A stretch of 64,000 nucleotides of DNA from Hofstenia miamia (GCA_004352715.1 SCFE01000025.1:1637301-1701300), one strand, 5' to 3'; shown: positions 45,513-58,631, counted from the first letter of the stretch. A program made the numbers and translations. Notes: a model not told the origin generated them from the sequence alone.

Positions 45513-48500
45513 AGTATGAATGACCCGCAACTCGATCCGATCCACGAGATGGGCGGGTTGAACCGCTTCCCGCTTTGATCTTGCCAGGAACTCTGTCTTT
45601 TTACTTGGCACAAATGAATGGATTCTGGCATTTTGTACACAGAAAACGAAATAGTTGTGGGTAGCATGATCCTTACATCTCTTTATTATATTAATATTAC
45701 GATGGCGTTTGTTCCATCGAAATTTTTCATTGAGAAATAACTAATGCTTTCATGTTCATCAGGCAAAGGAATAATGTTTAACACACATTTTAGCTATTAT
45801 ATGTGAGCACATTTACCGGCATAGATGTTTCCAGATTTTTTAAGAGACTTGGACAAAGCTGTTCAAAAATGTGGAAAACCCTTTTCGTAATTTAAGGTTA
45901 TGCGAATTAAAGAAGAATCCGTGTGTACAGAAAATTAAATATTAAAAATTTTTTTATTCTTGTCGTTTCACTTTATTTGCCTTTAAGCAAATAATTCCTA
46001 CGAATGTCAATTAAAAAGTTGTGAGTAGAGTATTTACGGAAGCCATTGCGATTAGTAATCGAGGAAGTTGAGTTACTAAGGGAAGGCATGCACTCTCTGA
46101 ACGCTATGCTACTCTAAAAAATATTAATTGAAGCGTGCTTGCTTGCCTTTCTGAAATGTTATACCTTTCATTACATTTATTATTACAGTTATTGTAAAAT
46201 TTATTGTTATTTTAGTGCATAGGCTGACAAGGGTAAGACCTGCAGCCCCCAATCTAATTGAAACTGAAAGTCTGGCAATGTCCTTTTGATGCCGCATATC
46301 ACTTTTGATGGTTTTTACTGCATTTGACATGATTTTGTGGTACAAATATTTAATTCGCAAATAGACAGCATGTAAATTTTGTAGTAATTGCGATTTCTCT
46401 AATATAATTGTGTCAAAAAGCATTTTTTTAAAAATTTTGTCGATTCAAATCTAGGTTCATTCATCTTTATAGCGACATGCAACGAAATATTTTCATTTGT
46501 ATCCTATTTTTATATTTGATTGGGAATCATAGAATATTGATTCAAATTATTATAGTTAACTTTCACTGCTTATGTCCTTTGTAAGAACAAACCACTTTCT
46601 CCACATATTGGAGGAACTTTATTATTATATATTTGGAAATCATAATATATGGACACATTTCTTGTAGAACATGCTCGAATGTTGAAAAAGTGTACTAAAG
46701 AGGCTGGTGAAGCAGTAACGGAATTTCATTTTCACAGTTAAAATAGATGCTACTCATTCAATAATCGTTTATTATTTTATTGAAATGTGTCATGTGTGAC
46801 TTCTTAGTTGGTTCATCAATGACACAAAATTTATTTTTTAGAAATTCATTTTTCTTTGATCTACGAGCAGAAAACTAGTCCTTAACGGAATTTCAAAAAG
46901 TTATTACTTTTACAAGTACATGTATATATCATTTACATCATAACATACTGTACCTCTATAAAATACGTATATGATAAATTTTGTATTTATTTAAGGTTAG
47001 TACACTATCTTATCACCAAATATTGGTATTTTTGAAATAATAACTACATTAAAATTAAGAAACTAGTTGGTTCTACATGGTAACGGAATTTCAATGGCCC
47101 TGTTACCAGGCATACATTCTACTTTTTACTATTTTTTGCGATCATTCGCCATTATTTGATTAATTTCATTATAATTAAAGACTTGGGCGCACATAAAGAT
47201 GTATATATATAAAGAAGAACAGCATAGCTTCAATTTTAATTTTTCCTTCTAAATGCTAACTATCGCGTGACCAAGCTCTAAAGTGAATTTCTGTGCCAGA
47301 AGTACTTAAAAAGATATGCAATTTTGCTTTAAAAATTCAAATGTTAATAATACCTTCATAAATTCACTGTATATAATTTTCCATAATTTAGAGAAAACTT
47401 TGTTCTTACGACTTAAGAAGATGGGCTCCTAAATGATAAGCCTACAACCCTTGAGATTGATTAGTCGGCTCTTGAAAGGTTATGTCAACGTAAAGTAGCT
47501 ACCTAGAAAATATTTATCTTTTATTGGAATGATATAATTGAATTCCCAGTTTTCAAAATATTTAGAACATTTTTATATGGTTGATCACATTTTATGAGCC
47601 CTTGCAGAAAAAAACTAGAAATTATTTTAGTGGTTTTTAAGCTGGTGTTAATTTACAAAATCTTTGTTTCTTAGAAATTCAGATTTGTTTTTTTTTCATT
47701 TAACAATTTAAATGTACTTAAATATCATTTTAATTGAAAATTAAGAATTATTAAGATATCCAACTTAATTCACTCGAAATGTTCCTTTTCTGACTGCCTG
47801 CTTTCTAAGTACTTGTTTACACTAGTTCAAAAATATAATTATTTTGAATTTCTATTCAGTTTTTTCATATCTTGCATTTGAGCAGTTCTTATTGTTAACA
47901 TATTGAAACTACATTCTTGTAATTTTCATGGATTTCTTCCCGTGTTCATATATAAATATTAGAAATACAGTAAATCGATATGAGCAAATTTCGAAATTTA
48001 ATGCTATGAAGTTCTAAGAAATTAACACATTGTTGTAATATTCAATTCCAAAAGTGGTTAGTAATTGGACCGAATGCTTACTGAATTTTTCTCTTTTCAA
48101 AGAATCTTATATATGAATAAGCTTTTAACATAAAATTTCCTGTTTATAGAAACAATTCTCACATAAAGTTTGTAATAATCTTAAATAAAGTTTATTTGCA
48201 TGCTTATGTCTGCCTCTGGCCTTAATAGAAAGTGCGAAATCTGTCACTAGTGCGACTTAGTGCCCCCTGCAAATTCTTTATTAATGGCCGATAATGATAA
48301 AACAAACTTATTAACAATTGATTTACAATATATTTCAAAAACTTCAAAATTCAAGGAAAACTAGTTTTTTTTAGTTTTACATTTTCAAAATTGCTGCAAA
48401 AACATTTGCCTTATTTGTTGACACTTTGAAATTTAGAATTATAATCATAAATGACAACAGTATTCGAACTTTAAATTTATACAGCAAGCAAAATAAGTTT

Positions 48501-48900
48501 GTGCAAGAATCCATATTTTTTAATCAAGTGAATTTTAGCAACAAGAATAAAATATTTTTACATACGTACTGCTTTTGACCTAAGTAATTTCTGATAAGTA
48601 GCCGCACACACAACTTAAGCAATCAGTGTTCAATTTTATACATTAACATTATAAGTTTATGAGCCTACTTTGATGTCCCTTGATCATCATCAAAGGTGCC
48701 ACTGAGCTCTTTCAATTTGTGTACAAATGTACCTTCTACAAATATACTTTCTACTTTTCTATGGAAATTAGCTATATCCTAAACTCCTCAAAAAGACTTA
48801 GTCCAGGAGTTTTCTAGAAAGTCTAGCGGGCTGGATTTTAATTGTGTATTAATTTTTTTGTCAAAAAATTCCGTTTTATTATCAAAAGTGACCCTGACAC
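45513..48900. other. AT-rich region, no supported gene
   Basis: Three spaced copies of TAACGGAATTTCA (46716-46728, 46883-46895, 47081-47093) are the only structure noted. Confidence 0.45.
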
Positions 48901-48940
48901 ATTTTTAAGTGCTTCTGGCGATTCCCTGGTTCCGCGCCTG

Positions 48941-49151
48941 ATATATATATATATANNNNNNNNNNNNNNNNNNNNNNNNNNNNNNNNNNNNNNNNNNNNN
49001 NNNNNNNNNNNNNNNNNNNNNNNNNNNNNNNNNNNNNNNNNNNNNNNNNNNNNNNNNNNNNNNNNNNNNNNNNNNNNNNNNNNNNNNNNNNNNNNNNNNN
49101 NNNNNNNNNNNNNNNNNNNNNNNNNNNNNNNNNNNNNNNNNNNNNNNNNNN

Positions 49152-49183
<32 letters not shown>
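48941..49183. repeat. (AT)n microsatellite containing an N gap
   Basis: Alternating AT before (48941-48955) and after (49152-49183) 196 Ns at 48956-49151. The preceding GGTTCCGCGCCTG (ending about 48940) resembles a hAT right end (CAGGCGCGGAACC read inward). Confidence 0.95.
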
Positions 49184-50340
49184 TTGGCTCAGTAATATTT
49201 TTTTGAAGGTTTTGATAACATGCTGAGGTTCCTTGCATGACATTAAACTTGAGTTTGATTCATCAAGATTGCTTTGCAAAGATCATTCTTATAAATATCA
49301 GAACAGTCCATGGGAATGGAATGGGAATCGACTAAAGCCCAATCTATCAGCGTGGAGAACATAATTCTCAGTAGAACCAGAGGCATTACATAGGAACAAT
49401 ATTCTTAAGCTACATTTAACTGACATTAAGCACTAAATATAAAGTAGAACTAATTGGTCTATTATTGACAGGGTAGCACTTTGTTAACCAGAGTTGCAAC
49501 GAGGTCATAAATAAAAATATATAACAGAAGGTAGAAAAAATAATATGTTTAAGCAAATTTTATGATTACAGCTATGCAGACTATTGCTCTAATAAGAAAA
49601 TATGTTTACCAATACATGTGTTAACTTAGCCATTTTTCTGTTTGAATGACATCAATATAGAACATAAAAGTGAATGAGAAAGACCTACTTTAGATTGAGC
49701 TTAGCAATAACCATTTGTTCTATTCTTTGTAAATTATCTCGTGCCTAACATTTTTTAACAGAATATATATATATATATTACTCCACTTTCATGTATATGC
49801 AATATATGCATTATTTTACGTCTGAAGTTTTTAGATTTTTAGAGTTTCAGCTATGACGAAAAAAATGGCGAGACTTTATACATATAATAAAAGGGAAACA
49901 AATTACCCTTAGTTAAGTTCAAAAGCGCATTAATTATATCTTTGGTTTGATAGAGCTATAAACAAATTCAATTCTGCTGACTGCTGATCTTAGGCTTACA
50001 GGTGTATAGGTTACAATCAACTTGGCACTGCTGTTGTCCCTTTCAAAAATGGGCTGTGTGGGGGCTTTAATAGGGAGCGCTATTATGACAACACGCCAAC
50101 ACTATTGCTAACATGACACTTTTCTTTTTTTATTACTCAAGCTCATGCAGTGAACCTAAATAATTGCAAACTATTGGTAATTTTTTTTCTTCTAAAGTAT
50201 TCAATAGATTAATCGATTTCCAATTATTGTAATAATTGCAATATCAATTAATTATTGCTTACCCCTGCAGATAGATTTGAAGCAATGCTTAATATATATA
50301 TATATACTATGTTATCATATCAGCATACATTTCATGAGGA
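49184..50340. other. AT-rich spacer
   Basis: Short AT runs at 49764-49779 and 50291-50307; no gene. Confidence 0.45.
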
Positions 50341-50410
50341 ATGGAAGTATCTGTGCTCTGTTGAGGGGGGGGAACTTTCCCCCAGTTCCCCCCCTCTGGG
50401 TGCGCCTCTG
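50341..50410. mobile_element. hAT-type right end with G/C hairpin
   Basis: The sequence ends in GGGTGCGCCTCTG, i.e. CAGAGGCGCACCC read inward, a common hAT terminus. Just inside is a strong hairpin GGGGGGGAACT ... AGTTCCCCCCC. The left end was not located. Confidence 0.5.
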
Positions 50411-50589
50411 GGATCAGTACTATTTTAAAAATTCTAAACGGTACAAGGTCTTTAGCATAAATTGATGGATTATTTTGTGTTTTCTTGTTTTTTCTTATTT
50501 TTAGAGTGTTTTTTTTTAGAAATGAAAGGATTATTTTTTGTTTTCTTGTGTTTTTTGTTTTTAACATTTTGAGGTAACAATAACAACCA

Positions 50590-50703
50590 AATGGTACCGG
50601 TAATAGAATTTGAGGTTACGGGACGTTCCGAAGCTAAAGAATTCTGAACGTTGCGGTACCGGACGGAACTTGGACAAGTTTTTTGTGGTGCCGCAGAACT
50701 CTA
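50590..50703. mobile_element. hAT-type right end with GGTACCGG motifs
   Basis: Ends GGTGCCGCAGAACTCTA, the complement of TAGAGTTCTGCGGCACC, very close to the terminus of hAT elements 2 and 3. GGTACCGG occurs at about 50593 and 50655. The left end was not found. Confidence 0.5.
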
Positions 50704-52019
50704 GTCTGATGCCAAATGCAGTCAGTGACAGAATGAATATTAATTGATTGGGTTAATTTCTAAATTTCTTACACTCCTTTTATTAATGTGAACAAAATAG
50801 TTGTTACTTTAACTTCAAATAACACTTAAAGACAAAACCCATTTTGCTCACATTCTCCTACAATTTCCACCAAGCTGATTAGGAAATTTGGGAATCCTGA
50901 GATTTGTACACACCTTTGGGTGAATATTTATCATAAAAAATTATTAGTGTGTTTGGAGTACATTAAATTATGGATTTTTTGTTGGAAAATCTGATTTTTA
51001 CAAAAACATTCAAATTCTTCCCATACCTATTGTTCAGATAATAAAATGGAGCAGCAACAACATACTTCAACTACTTTGTCTTCTGTGTTATATTACTTAA
51101 GTCCCGTCCGAATATTAAATTCAATCTACTATTAGGAGCACATATGATGCAGGAACCGTAACTAGTTCAATATCAGGGTGTTTTTGTGGAACTACGAATC
51201 TAAAAAACTTAACCACTTTACATTTAAAAACATGCCAATTTCTTTTAGCAAAATTTTGTTTCTCCACATTCCTGCCAAAAAAACTAAAGCCGCTTCGATT
51301 CGATTCTATTCGATTCGTGATTAGATTATATATTCCATTCGACCTTGACATTTGCAGATTCACAAGGTACTATCCTAGTTTGTACTTATGTGTATTTTTG
51401 GTAGGTATATTTTTCAGTATTATTATTGAAAAAAATACTTGAATCTCAAATCCAAAACGTCATGGTGAAAAGTCGCCGGCAAAGCAATTTTAAAGTTTAC
51501 ACTAACTATATTTAATGAATTTTTCTTCCCATCATTTGATCACAACCGGAAACAAGTAATTGTAAAAGTCTAGACAGAACAGATGCTCACGCTAAAACAA
51601 ATTCTCAGAAAGAAAAAATTGCTATTCTCTTGTTGTAAAGAAAGTAAGATTACACGTGCTATTAAACTCAATTTGTATACATTTGAAAGCATTGATATAA
51701 TATTATGTTGAAAATTGTGTATGTGTACCTTCAAAGATAAAATTCTAGACGCGTTTATCAAATCATGTGTGTCAATTTATGTCTAGACGAATAGAACATT
51801 TATTGACGTCTCCCTATCAGCAAGTTTATTCTTGAAATTTCCTGACTGCGAATAAGCAGTGCATCATTCATGATTCTAAGGTATTTTTTAAATCCTTGGT
51901 GCTTCTGCCTTTGTATTTATTCATATTTTTGTTATTACTAAGCAGTTGTACGGCTTAGTTATCTTGGTTTAGGTAGGGCTACTATCCTTGTCCTTTGATT
52001 TATATTTAATATTCCCAGC

Positions 52020-52063
<44 letters not shown>

Positions 52064-52352
52064 TATATATATATAGACATCCTATATCATTTTATGTTAG
52101 TTATCCGTTGTAAAGATTGACATTGAATGTAAAAGTGTACATAGAGCCCTGCATTTTTGAAAATGTACAGAATGGAAGCTAGGGGTATTCATTTTCTTGC
52201 AAAAAATATAGATTATTAATTTTTAACCGCATCTCTCAAATTTAGTTTGGAGGAAATATATCACCTAAATATGCTCCATATACATTTTGGAATTCAATTT
52301 GTAGAGATCTTCGTGTACCCGAAATTGAATTTCCATAGTACGTAGAGCCCTG

Positions 52353-52384
<32 letters not shown>

Positions 52385-53233
52385 CTTATATATATATATA
52401 TTTCTCAGGACATTTAAATATTATATTGCTAATACAGTATATTACAGTAAATATATTGCAATGCATTTATTGGCTCAGAATTTGATCAGATTATATATTA
52501 TTGAAATAATATTTAATATTACTGTAAGATGTTTTTTTATAAGAACATCCCTGATTTAGATTGTTATTGGTTATGTTTATTAAGAAATAGCATGACATTA
52601 ATAACTCTTTTGGGCATATAAGAACGTGTGACTGCCATATTTAATCAGAGCACATCGTTAGCTTCTACATTATTGGAGTCCATTAATATACATGATTGCT
52701 AGTGAAAAACGATAATATTTATCGTTTACAAAGAATTTATCAGATTAGCTTAAGGTAATTGAAATTTGAAAACGCAAAATATTTTTTCAATAATAAAAGA
52801 AAGGTTGAATACTGACTTAATATCATATTTGAAAAGCGGCTTGGGTTGCGATATTCAATATTAAAATGGGGTTAAAGGGTTTTATTTTCCTAGGTATTTA
52901 AATATACGTCATATTTATATGAAATTAATATACACGTAAATACTGTTTCTGTTACTTAAGGCATAATATATAAAAAATATTACAAATCAAACTATTTTAT
53001 ACAATTGGTTGGTTATTTATAATTTCCATTTAGTACTCCACTTTTATTATGATTAGAATAAATGAAGCTTCAATAGTGAGAATAACAACAGTTGAATTTA
53101 AGAAAACATTTGATAAAGTTCAAATTGCGCGAGATTCCCTGTGTCAGCAATTAGAATTTTATGGGTCTTCATGTGGAATGACTGTCACGTTTTAAGCCGG
53201 AAAAAATTGAAACCGAGAATGGCTGTGGGGATG
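50704..53233. other. AT-rich region with several AT microsatellites
   Basis: (AT)n runs at 52026-52076 and 52361-52400. A direct repeat GTACATAGAGCCCTG/GTACGTAGAGCCCTG at 52137 and 52339 may be related transposon ends. No gene. Confidence 0.45.
52026..52400. repeat. Two (AT)n microsatellites
   Basis: Pure or nearly pure AT runs at 52026-52076 and 52361-52400. Confidence 0.92.
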
Positions 53234-53241
53234 GTTATCAC

Positions 53242-53643
53242 CAGAGTGGCAAACGGGTCACATATTTTAACCCACCACCTAACCCGTCCCACAGACAATT
53301 GACCCATAGCCCGACCCCACTCATAGTATGTTGTCACACTACCCGACCCATGGGCCAGACAGTCAGCTCTTGACCCGAGTCGTATTTCCAAATTTTTGAC
53401 AAAACTAACATTAATTTAAAAGTAGGTTTTACATAGCATAGTTGATTGCATGCTAAATTCAAATGCATGGTTAGTTTTCCACTATTCCAGGGAAATCCTT
53501 CAGCCGATAAATTTTTCTGACCCGGCAATTTTTAAAATTTTGACCAATGACCCGACCCGATCAAGTGTGACCCACAACACCCGATCCGCAGGTTGGGTCA
53601 AAGAAAAGTCGAGCCCGGCTGGGGCGACCCGTTTGCCACTCTG
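53242..53643. mobile_element. hAT element 6, 402 bp, 18-bp perfect TIRs, GACCCG repeats
   Basis: Terminal repeats CAGAGTGGCAAACGGGTC are identical at both ends (18/18). Flanks GTTATCAC (53234-53241) and GTTATTAC (53644-53651) match at 7/8. The interior is studded with GACCCG, AACCCGTCCC, CGACCCATGGG and GGGTC motifs in both orientations. The perfect ends imply recent mobility. Confidence 0.92.
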
Positions 53644-53651
53644 GTTATTAC

Positions 53652-55443
53652 ACCACTGCCTACCAACGTTAAACAATAATCAAACTCAGTTCGAATTGTT
53701 TTATTCTTCATTTCTTTCCTATTAAAAAGATAAAAAATTGATTTTAAGTAATACATTAAGTTGATGATTCTTTTCATTGAGATATGAACAAAGCAACAAA
53801 AGCATTTTCGGAACATACTTAACTACAAATTTGGTAAGCGTTGCGAAGAACAAAGTTGTCGCAATTGCCAGATACAGGAAAATGTTTTAGAGGGGGCCCA
53901 TTGTAGAATAAAATGATAAGTGCATAATTGGGCAATAGGAAGGGCACAAGTATTGAATTTTCAATTTTTAAGATTCTTCACTTGGCGCGGACTTCACCAA
54001 CACGTACTGACTCCAAAATGGAAATATAGAATTTGTTCAATCTTTCAACTCAGCACAATTTTTTCAAATTTTAAATTACTCTTTAATAACAGCATGTTGT
54101 GTTTTTTAGGAGATTTTTCGCATTATGCACTACAAAATCAACCAATTTTTAGTGTATTTTCAATGACACAATAGTAAACAAATTACAAATTTTCACCCAA
54201 TGGTATGCATGTGTGCTTGGTCGTCAATTTGTTAAATATATTAATAAAATTCAAGAAAATCAACCAGGCCAAAAATGCAAAACTCTTGCGAAAACCAAGA
54301 AGTTCGGAAATTAAAAAAATTGTTCTGAGTATTAATATGTGATACAAATTCGTTTTTGGAATTTTGGAGTCGGTGCATGATGGTGAAATATGTGCATAGT
54401 ATTGAATTTGAATACAAAAAATTTGACCAACCCTATTGAGTATCGTTAAATAGAAATAGTAGACAAGGAAAAAAAATTGATTTATTGTAATCATGCCATG
54501 CTTAATATTTTGTATTTTTTGTGTATAGATTAATCACTATAGGTTTATGTGCCATAAGATAGCAGTAGCTATGCTCATCTAATTTCATTAGTATTGAAAT
54601 TCTAGCAGAAAAGAAATGAATCCTAATTATGAGTCAATAAACTTCCTGAAATAATATTTAATATAAAAAATACATGAGAACAGTTGGGCAGAAGAATACC
54701 AATGTATGAGACAGAAGATATTGATGAGAATCAAATCAATTTTTGTGATGATGAAAGTGAACAGCAAGTATTCTTGCAAGAAAATACCGATCGTTGGCGA
54801 AATTATACATTGAAAATGTGATTTGTATTAATTTTGGAAGAATTGGGAAGATTTACAATGATAATGAATATCAAGCTTTATATTTGTGTTTCTTCAGACA
54901 GACAGCGAGTTTAATTTTCATTAGATTGATATATGATTGCAAATGCATATACCTAAAATTAACTGTCATTACACTGTTCCTATTCACCTTATTTGACAGT
55001 ACTAAGGAATTTTCGTTTGTAATTATTATTGCACAATTGATGAGGCCATTGAAATACTATATTTTGCCAGTAGTAATACAAATCATTTCAAAATTTTGTT
55101 TTGTAGTTTTGTAGCCGCATTCCAAAAATCGGGTTCAGATCGAGCAAGGATTGCTAAAAAGAAAGATCACCAGTAGAATAGTGTAAAACAATATGGAGGC
55201 TGCATAGTATTATTTATAAATTTATCAAAATTAAGTCTAAAATTTTATGTACTGATTAATAATTAAATATCATTCTACGATAATATCTTCATAAATACGC
55301 ATTAATTTCTAGATGAATGTCTTAAAAAAGACCACACCTTAAATTTTTATAAATCAAAAAAGGTTTTGTTGTTTAATGTTCAACTTACATTTCGTACTAA
55401 GTAAAATAACACATATAAAATATAGGTTCCATTGGGTACAATA
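53652..55443. other. Mostly non-coding; one short acidic frame
   Basis: A plus-strand frame from ATG 54704 encodes MYETEDIDENQINFCDDESE plus about 20 residues; it is acidic and could be a first exon (GTATTC donor-like site after EQQ) but has no partner. An ATTAAA on the minus strand (55372-55377) may end the gene that starts at 56586. Confidence 0.35.
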
Positions 55444-56586
55444 CTACAAAATTAAAAAAGAAATATTATCGAGAAAACGTTGGAAGGCATCAATAGTTTC
55501 TGAATTTCGCTTCACAAATGCCGAGAACAAGGTATTTGAGCAACAGTTAATCACAGCTTTTTTCTTTTCAAAATCGAAACAATAGACATCATATAAAAGT
55601 GTCAGCAATCGACGAAGATGATTTCCACGCTAAATTGATGAAATTTGAAAAAATATAAGAGAGTCTTACAAAATAGAGCAATTTCCTTGTAGGGTATTGT
55701 AGAGATCCTCTTGAAACCATAGCTGTACACTCTTTGCAAATATCAGCATCTGTCCATTCATCACTGCACAAAGAACATCTTACAAAACTTACGAAACTCA
55801 CTGTTCCGATATCTTTTGAGGATGCCAGATGTCATATAATAGAATTCGGATGGGATATATGCAATGTCCGCTTAACAGTTTTGTATGCCTTGCGCCTACA
55901 CAAGAATAACTGTAGAGTGAACTTCATCATCATACAGTCAAGCGCAATTGTGATACCAAGAAAGTAAGCAACATACTTTGATCATCGTCAACATCATGGT
56001 TTACATCATTAAACTCTCTAATCAATTATTTAACTGTGAAAGAGAAATCATGCTTAAAATTTGAAGTTCTATTAATTATCTCATAAAGCTGGCTCCAGTA
56101 ATTTAGTTTGTACCTAAAGCCCAATAAATCTCGAATTGGAACAGGTTGGCCATTGGCATGAACACAAACAATAAATGTATTGGTAAATTTGATGTGAGCG
56201 TGAGGGGTCATTTCTTCAAAAGCGTGTGTTTGTTTGGTCTTCATCAAGAGTATTGAAATTGACTCTTCAGATTGTTATATATAGTGAACTTCTAAAAAAG
56301 TTCGTAAAAGGTCTTTGCAAAAATTCTTGAAATAAGGAGATATTGTGTCAGTTTGCACAAAGTCATCAATCAGCATATCATTTAGCTTTTGACAACGATC
56401 AATTACTGAAATTTGTCGTTGAGATAGGTGTCGATCTTGTAAACTGATTTTTTTGAAAACAATGACAGCATATTAAAGATTAAAGGAGGAAGAGCAGGAA
56501 TTCTATGAAGTTTCTTTCGGATCATTGGTGAATTTACTGGCTAATGATGACTGCAAACGCCTATGTTGGATGTAATTTGGTTCAGG
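55444..56586 (-). CDS. Unidentified multi-exon gene with short introns
   Basis: Five minus-strand exons join in phase: 56114-56238 (TKQTHAFEEMTPHAHIKFTN and on to PIRDLLGF), 55977-56017 (EFNDVNHDVDDDQ), 55802-55895 (ARHTKLLSGHCIYPIRILLY, DIWHPQKISEQ), 55670-55763 (HDEWTDADICKECTAMVSRG) and 55444-55563 (KKAVINCCSNTLFSAFVKRN, ending ISFLIL and TAG). Donors include GTATGT, GTGAGT and GTAAGA; introns are 96, 81, 38 and 106 nt. Upstream, 56290-56443 (LQDRHLSQRQISVIDRCQKL) and about 56510-56586 (PEPNYIQHRRLQSSLASKF) are likely further exons, with less certain junctions. If the 38-nt intron is instead exonic, a CSLC-x9-CKEC zinc-ribbon-like motif appears. No family recognised; a decayed element cannot be excluded. 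Confidence 0.45.
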
Positions 56587-56903
56587 CTAAAAATATATTT
56601 GTTATATAAGAAGAGGTTAAACCAACACAGCACTCACTGCTACATTTAAATTATACTATAATAGTTTCATTAAATACAATTTGTCAATCGTTAAATCATT
56701 TAGGAACTGTGAAGTTTAAATAGAAAATGCTTTAATAACACTATTCCGGATTATTGTGATTGCAATAACAACAATGGAAATTGGGTTTATTCGATTTCAA
56801 TGGCTCTATGTTAAGAGTAACTTTTTTTATTAAAATAGAAAGTTTTGTATTGCAATACATTTATTTGGGATTATTACGAGGCGTTTATATATGTATATAT
56901 ATA
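56587..56903. other. Spacer before mariner element
   Basis: AT-rich, with a short AT run at 56888-56905 into which the mariner element inserted. Confidence 0.45.
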
Positions 56904-56905
56904 TA

Positions 56906-58150
56906 AAGTTTGACTACTAAAAATTTCGACGAATTTGTAAGTTAAATAGTCAATTTAAATTAGTTCAGATCAGTTTTACATGTAAGATAAACGTTTGTAG
57001 TACAAATATATGTATACACTTTTTTTACTGTCGAGATGTTTTGCATTATTTTTCCCGCGTCACCATTTGTCATGCAGTCATTGAAGCAGTTGGAAAGCAA
57101 CACAATTATTGAATATGTCTACATTTTACACAAAGCTAACGGTAAAGCATTTACTGCGAAACATTTTATACTGATGGGAATGGAAAGAAGTGTTGTGTAT
57201 CGTGTTCTGCAGCGTATTGACAACAACGTTGACATTGGTCGAAAAAGCCTGCCAGTGACAGAATTGCCTTGAAAATGCAAATGGCCAGCAAAAGGAAGCT
57301 AGCAAAGGAAATTGCGGAGAGAATTGGTGTATCTCAGCGAAAAAGTGCAAGAAAATATGGAATTATTATCTGCTAATGGATGATGAATCATACTTTAGCG
57401 TTTCTGTAGATGACTATAGTGCGAACAGGCTACTATAAAGAAAACAAAGGTGTTTGTCCAAACAANNNNNNNNNNNNNNNNNNNNNGCGAAAAAGTGCAA
57501 GAAAATATGGAATTATTATCTGCTAATGGATGATGAATCATACTTTAGCGTTTCTGTAGATGACTATAGTGCGAACAGGCTACTATAAAGAAAACAAAGG
57601 TGTTTGTCCAAACAACAAATTTAAAGATAAAGAGAGGTTTCCGCTACGCGTCCTTGTTTGGATCACAATTTCGGAGAATGGTCTTTGCAGCAAACCGTTT
57701 TTTATGGAGAAGGGTAATATGACAGGTGAGATATACTTGAAGGAGTGTATTAAGAAACGCCTTGTGCCATTTATTGAAGAAATAGAAGATGACGTCGTTT
57801 ACTGGCCTGCGTCTAAAAAATATCCGATATGTTGCCCAAGATGAAAACCCTCCAAAGCCCCAGAAATACTGGGGCTTATTGAAAGATCTTGTTTATGCAA
57901 ATGGATGGCAGGCAAAATCAAAGTGCAAATTGATTACGCTGATAAAGCTGAAGATGAACCAAATGAATCCAGATATCATCCAGCGTATGATGCAACAAGT
58001 GAGAATGAAGATGCGTAAAGTATCATCAAAAAACATTTTCTTTTTCATTATAGCATTGCCTGTGTATTAATATAATTTTGTTGTTCAATTGCTTTTTACA
58101 ATTTTTTTTATCTGAATAGTAACATTGTCGCAATTTTTAGTAGTCACCCT
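56906..58150 (+). mobile_element. Mariner/Tc1-like element E with inverted ends
   Basis: GACTACTAAAAATTTCGAC near the left end and the complement of GTCGCAATTTTTAGTAGTC near the right form inverted repeats (18 of 19 matching) in a TA context. The plus strand encodes a mariner-type transposase in pieces: an N-terminal HTH part from 57036 (NTIIEYVYILHKANGKAFTA), LLMDDESYFSVSVDD with the first aspartate, FPLRVLVWITISENGLCSKP and KKRLVPFIEEIEDDVVYWP, then PPKPQKYWGLLKDLVYANGW. The third acidic residue expected just before KYWG is not evident. Frameshifts and a duplicated assembly segment disrupt it. Confidence 0.85.
57337..57615 (+). repeat. 129-bp exact duplication around an N gap (assembly artefact)
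   Basis: 57337-57465 and 57487-57615 are identical and are separated only by 21 Ns. The copy restarts at exactly the same base, so the mariner transposase is artificially duplicated here; one copy should be ignored. Confidence 0.9.
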
Positions 58151-58161
58151 ATTTATATTTA

Positions 58162-58192
<31 letters not shown>

Positions 58193-58631
58193 CAGTGGCG
58201 GTAAGAATTTTAAAAGAAATATGCAATATTATTATAACATACATGTATAATCTGTAAACTACAACGCATGCGTTATTGTAGGTAACAGTAAGATCGCTGT
58301 GATGTACTCTTAATTATAACTGAATCATATTTCCTGATCCTGTTATTAGAATACAGCTTGAAAAGAAGAAGGCTTTGGCCATACATAATTGTTTCGACCT
58401 CAATAGTATAAATATGTCAGCATTATCTATATTACTATAAAATAAACGTTTATATTGTTATATAAAAATTCAAAATTTTGGAAATTGGAACTCCTTTAAC
58501 TAACGATGTTTTTGGGCGCTGTTTTAAAACAGCATAGACACTATGTACATATAAAATATTGAACGGCCATTGATAGTGTTCTATGTGCAAACCCATTCGA
58601 TATCGCGGCAATCAGAAACCTATTTTCCATT

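Noticed and set aside
44260-45611. Frames with poly-G/poly-P and X runs
   Set aside because: Caused by poly-C tracts and N gaps.
53185-53725. Frames across 53.2-53.7 kb
   Set aside because: They overlap a non-coding hAT element and change at its borders.
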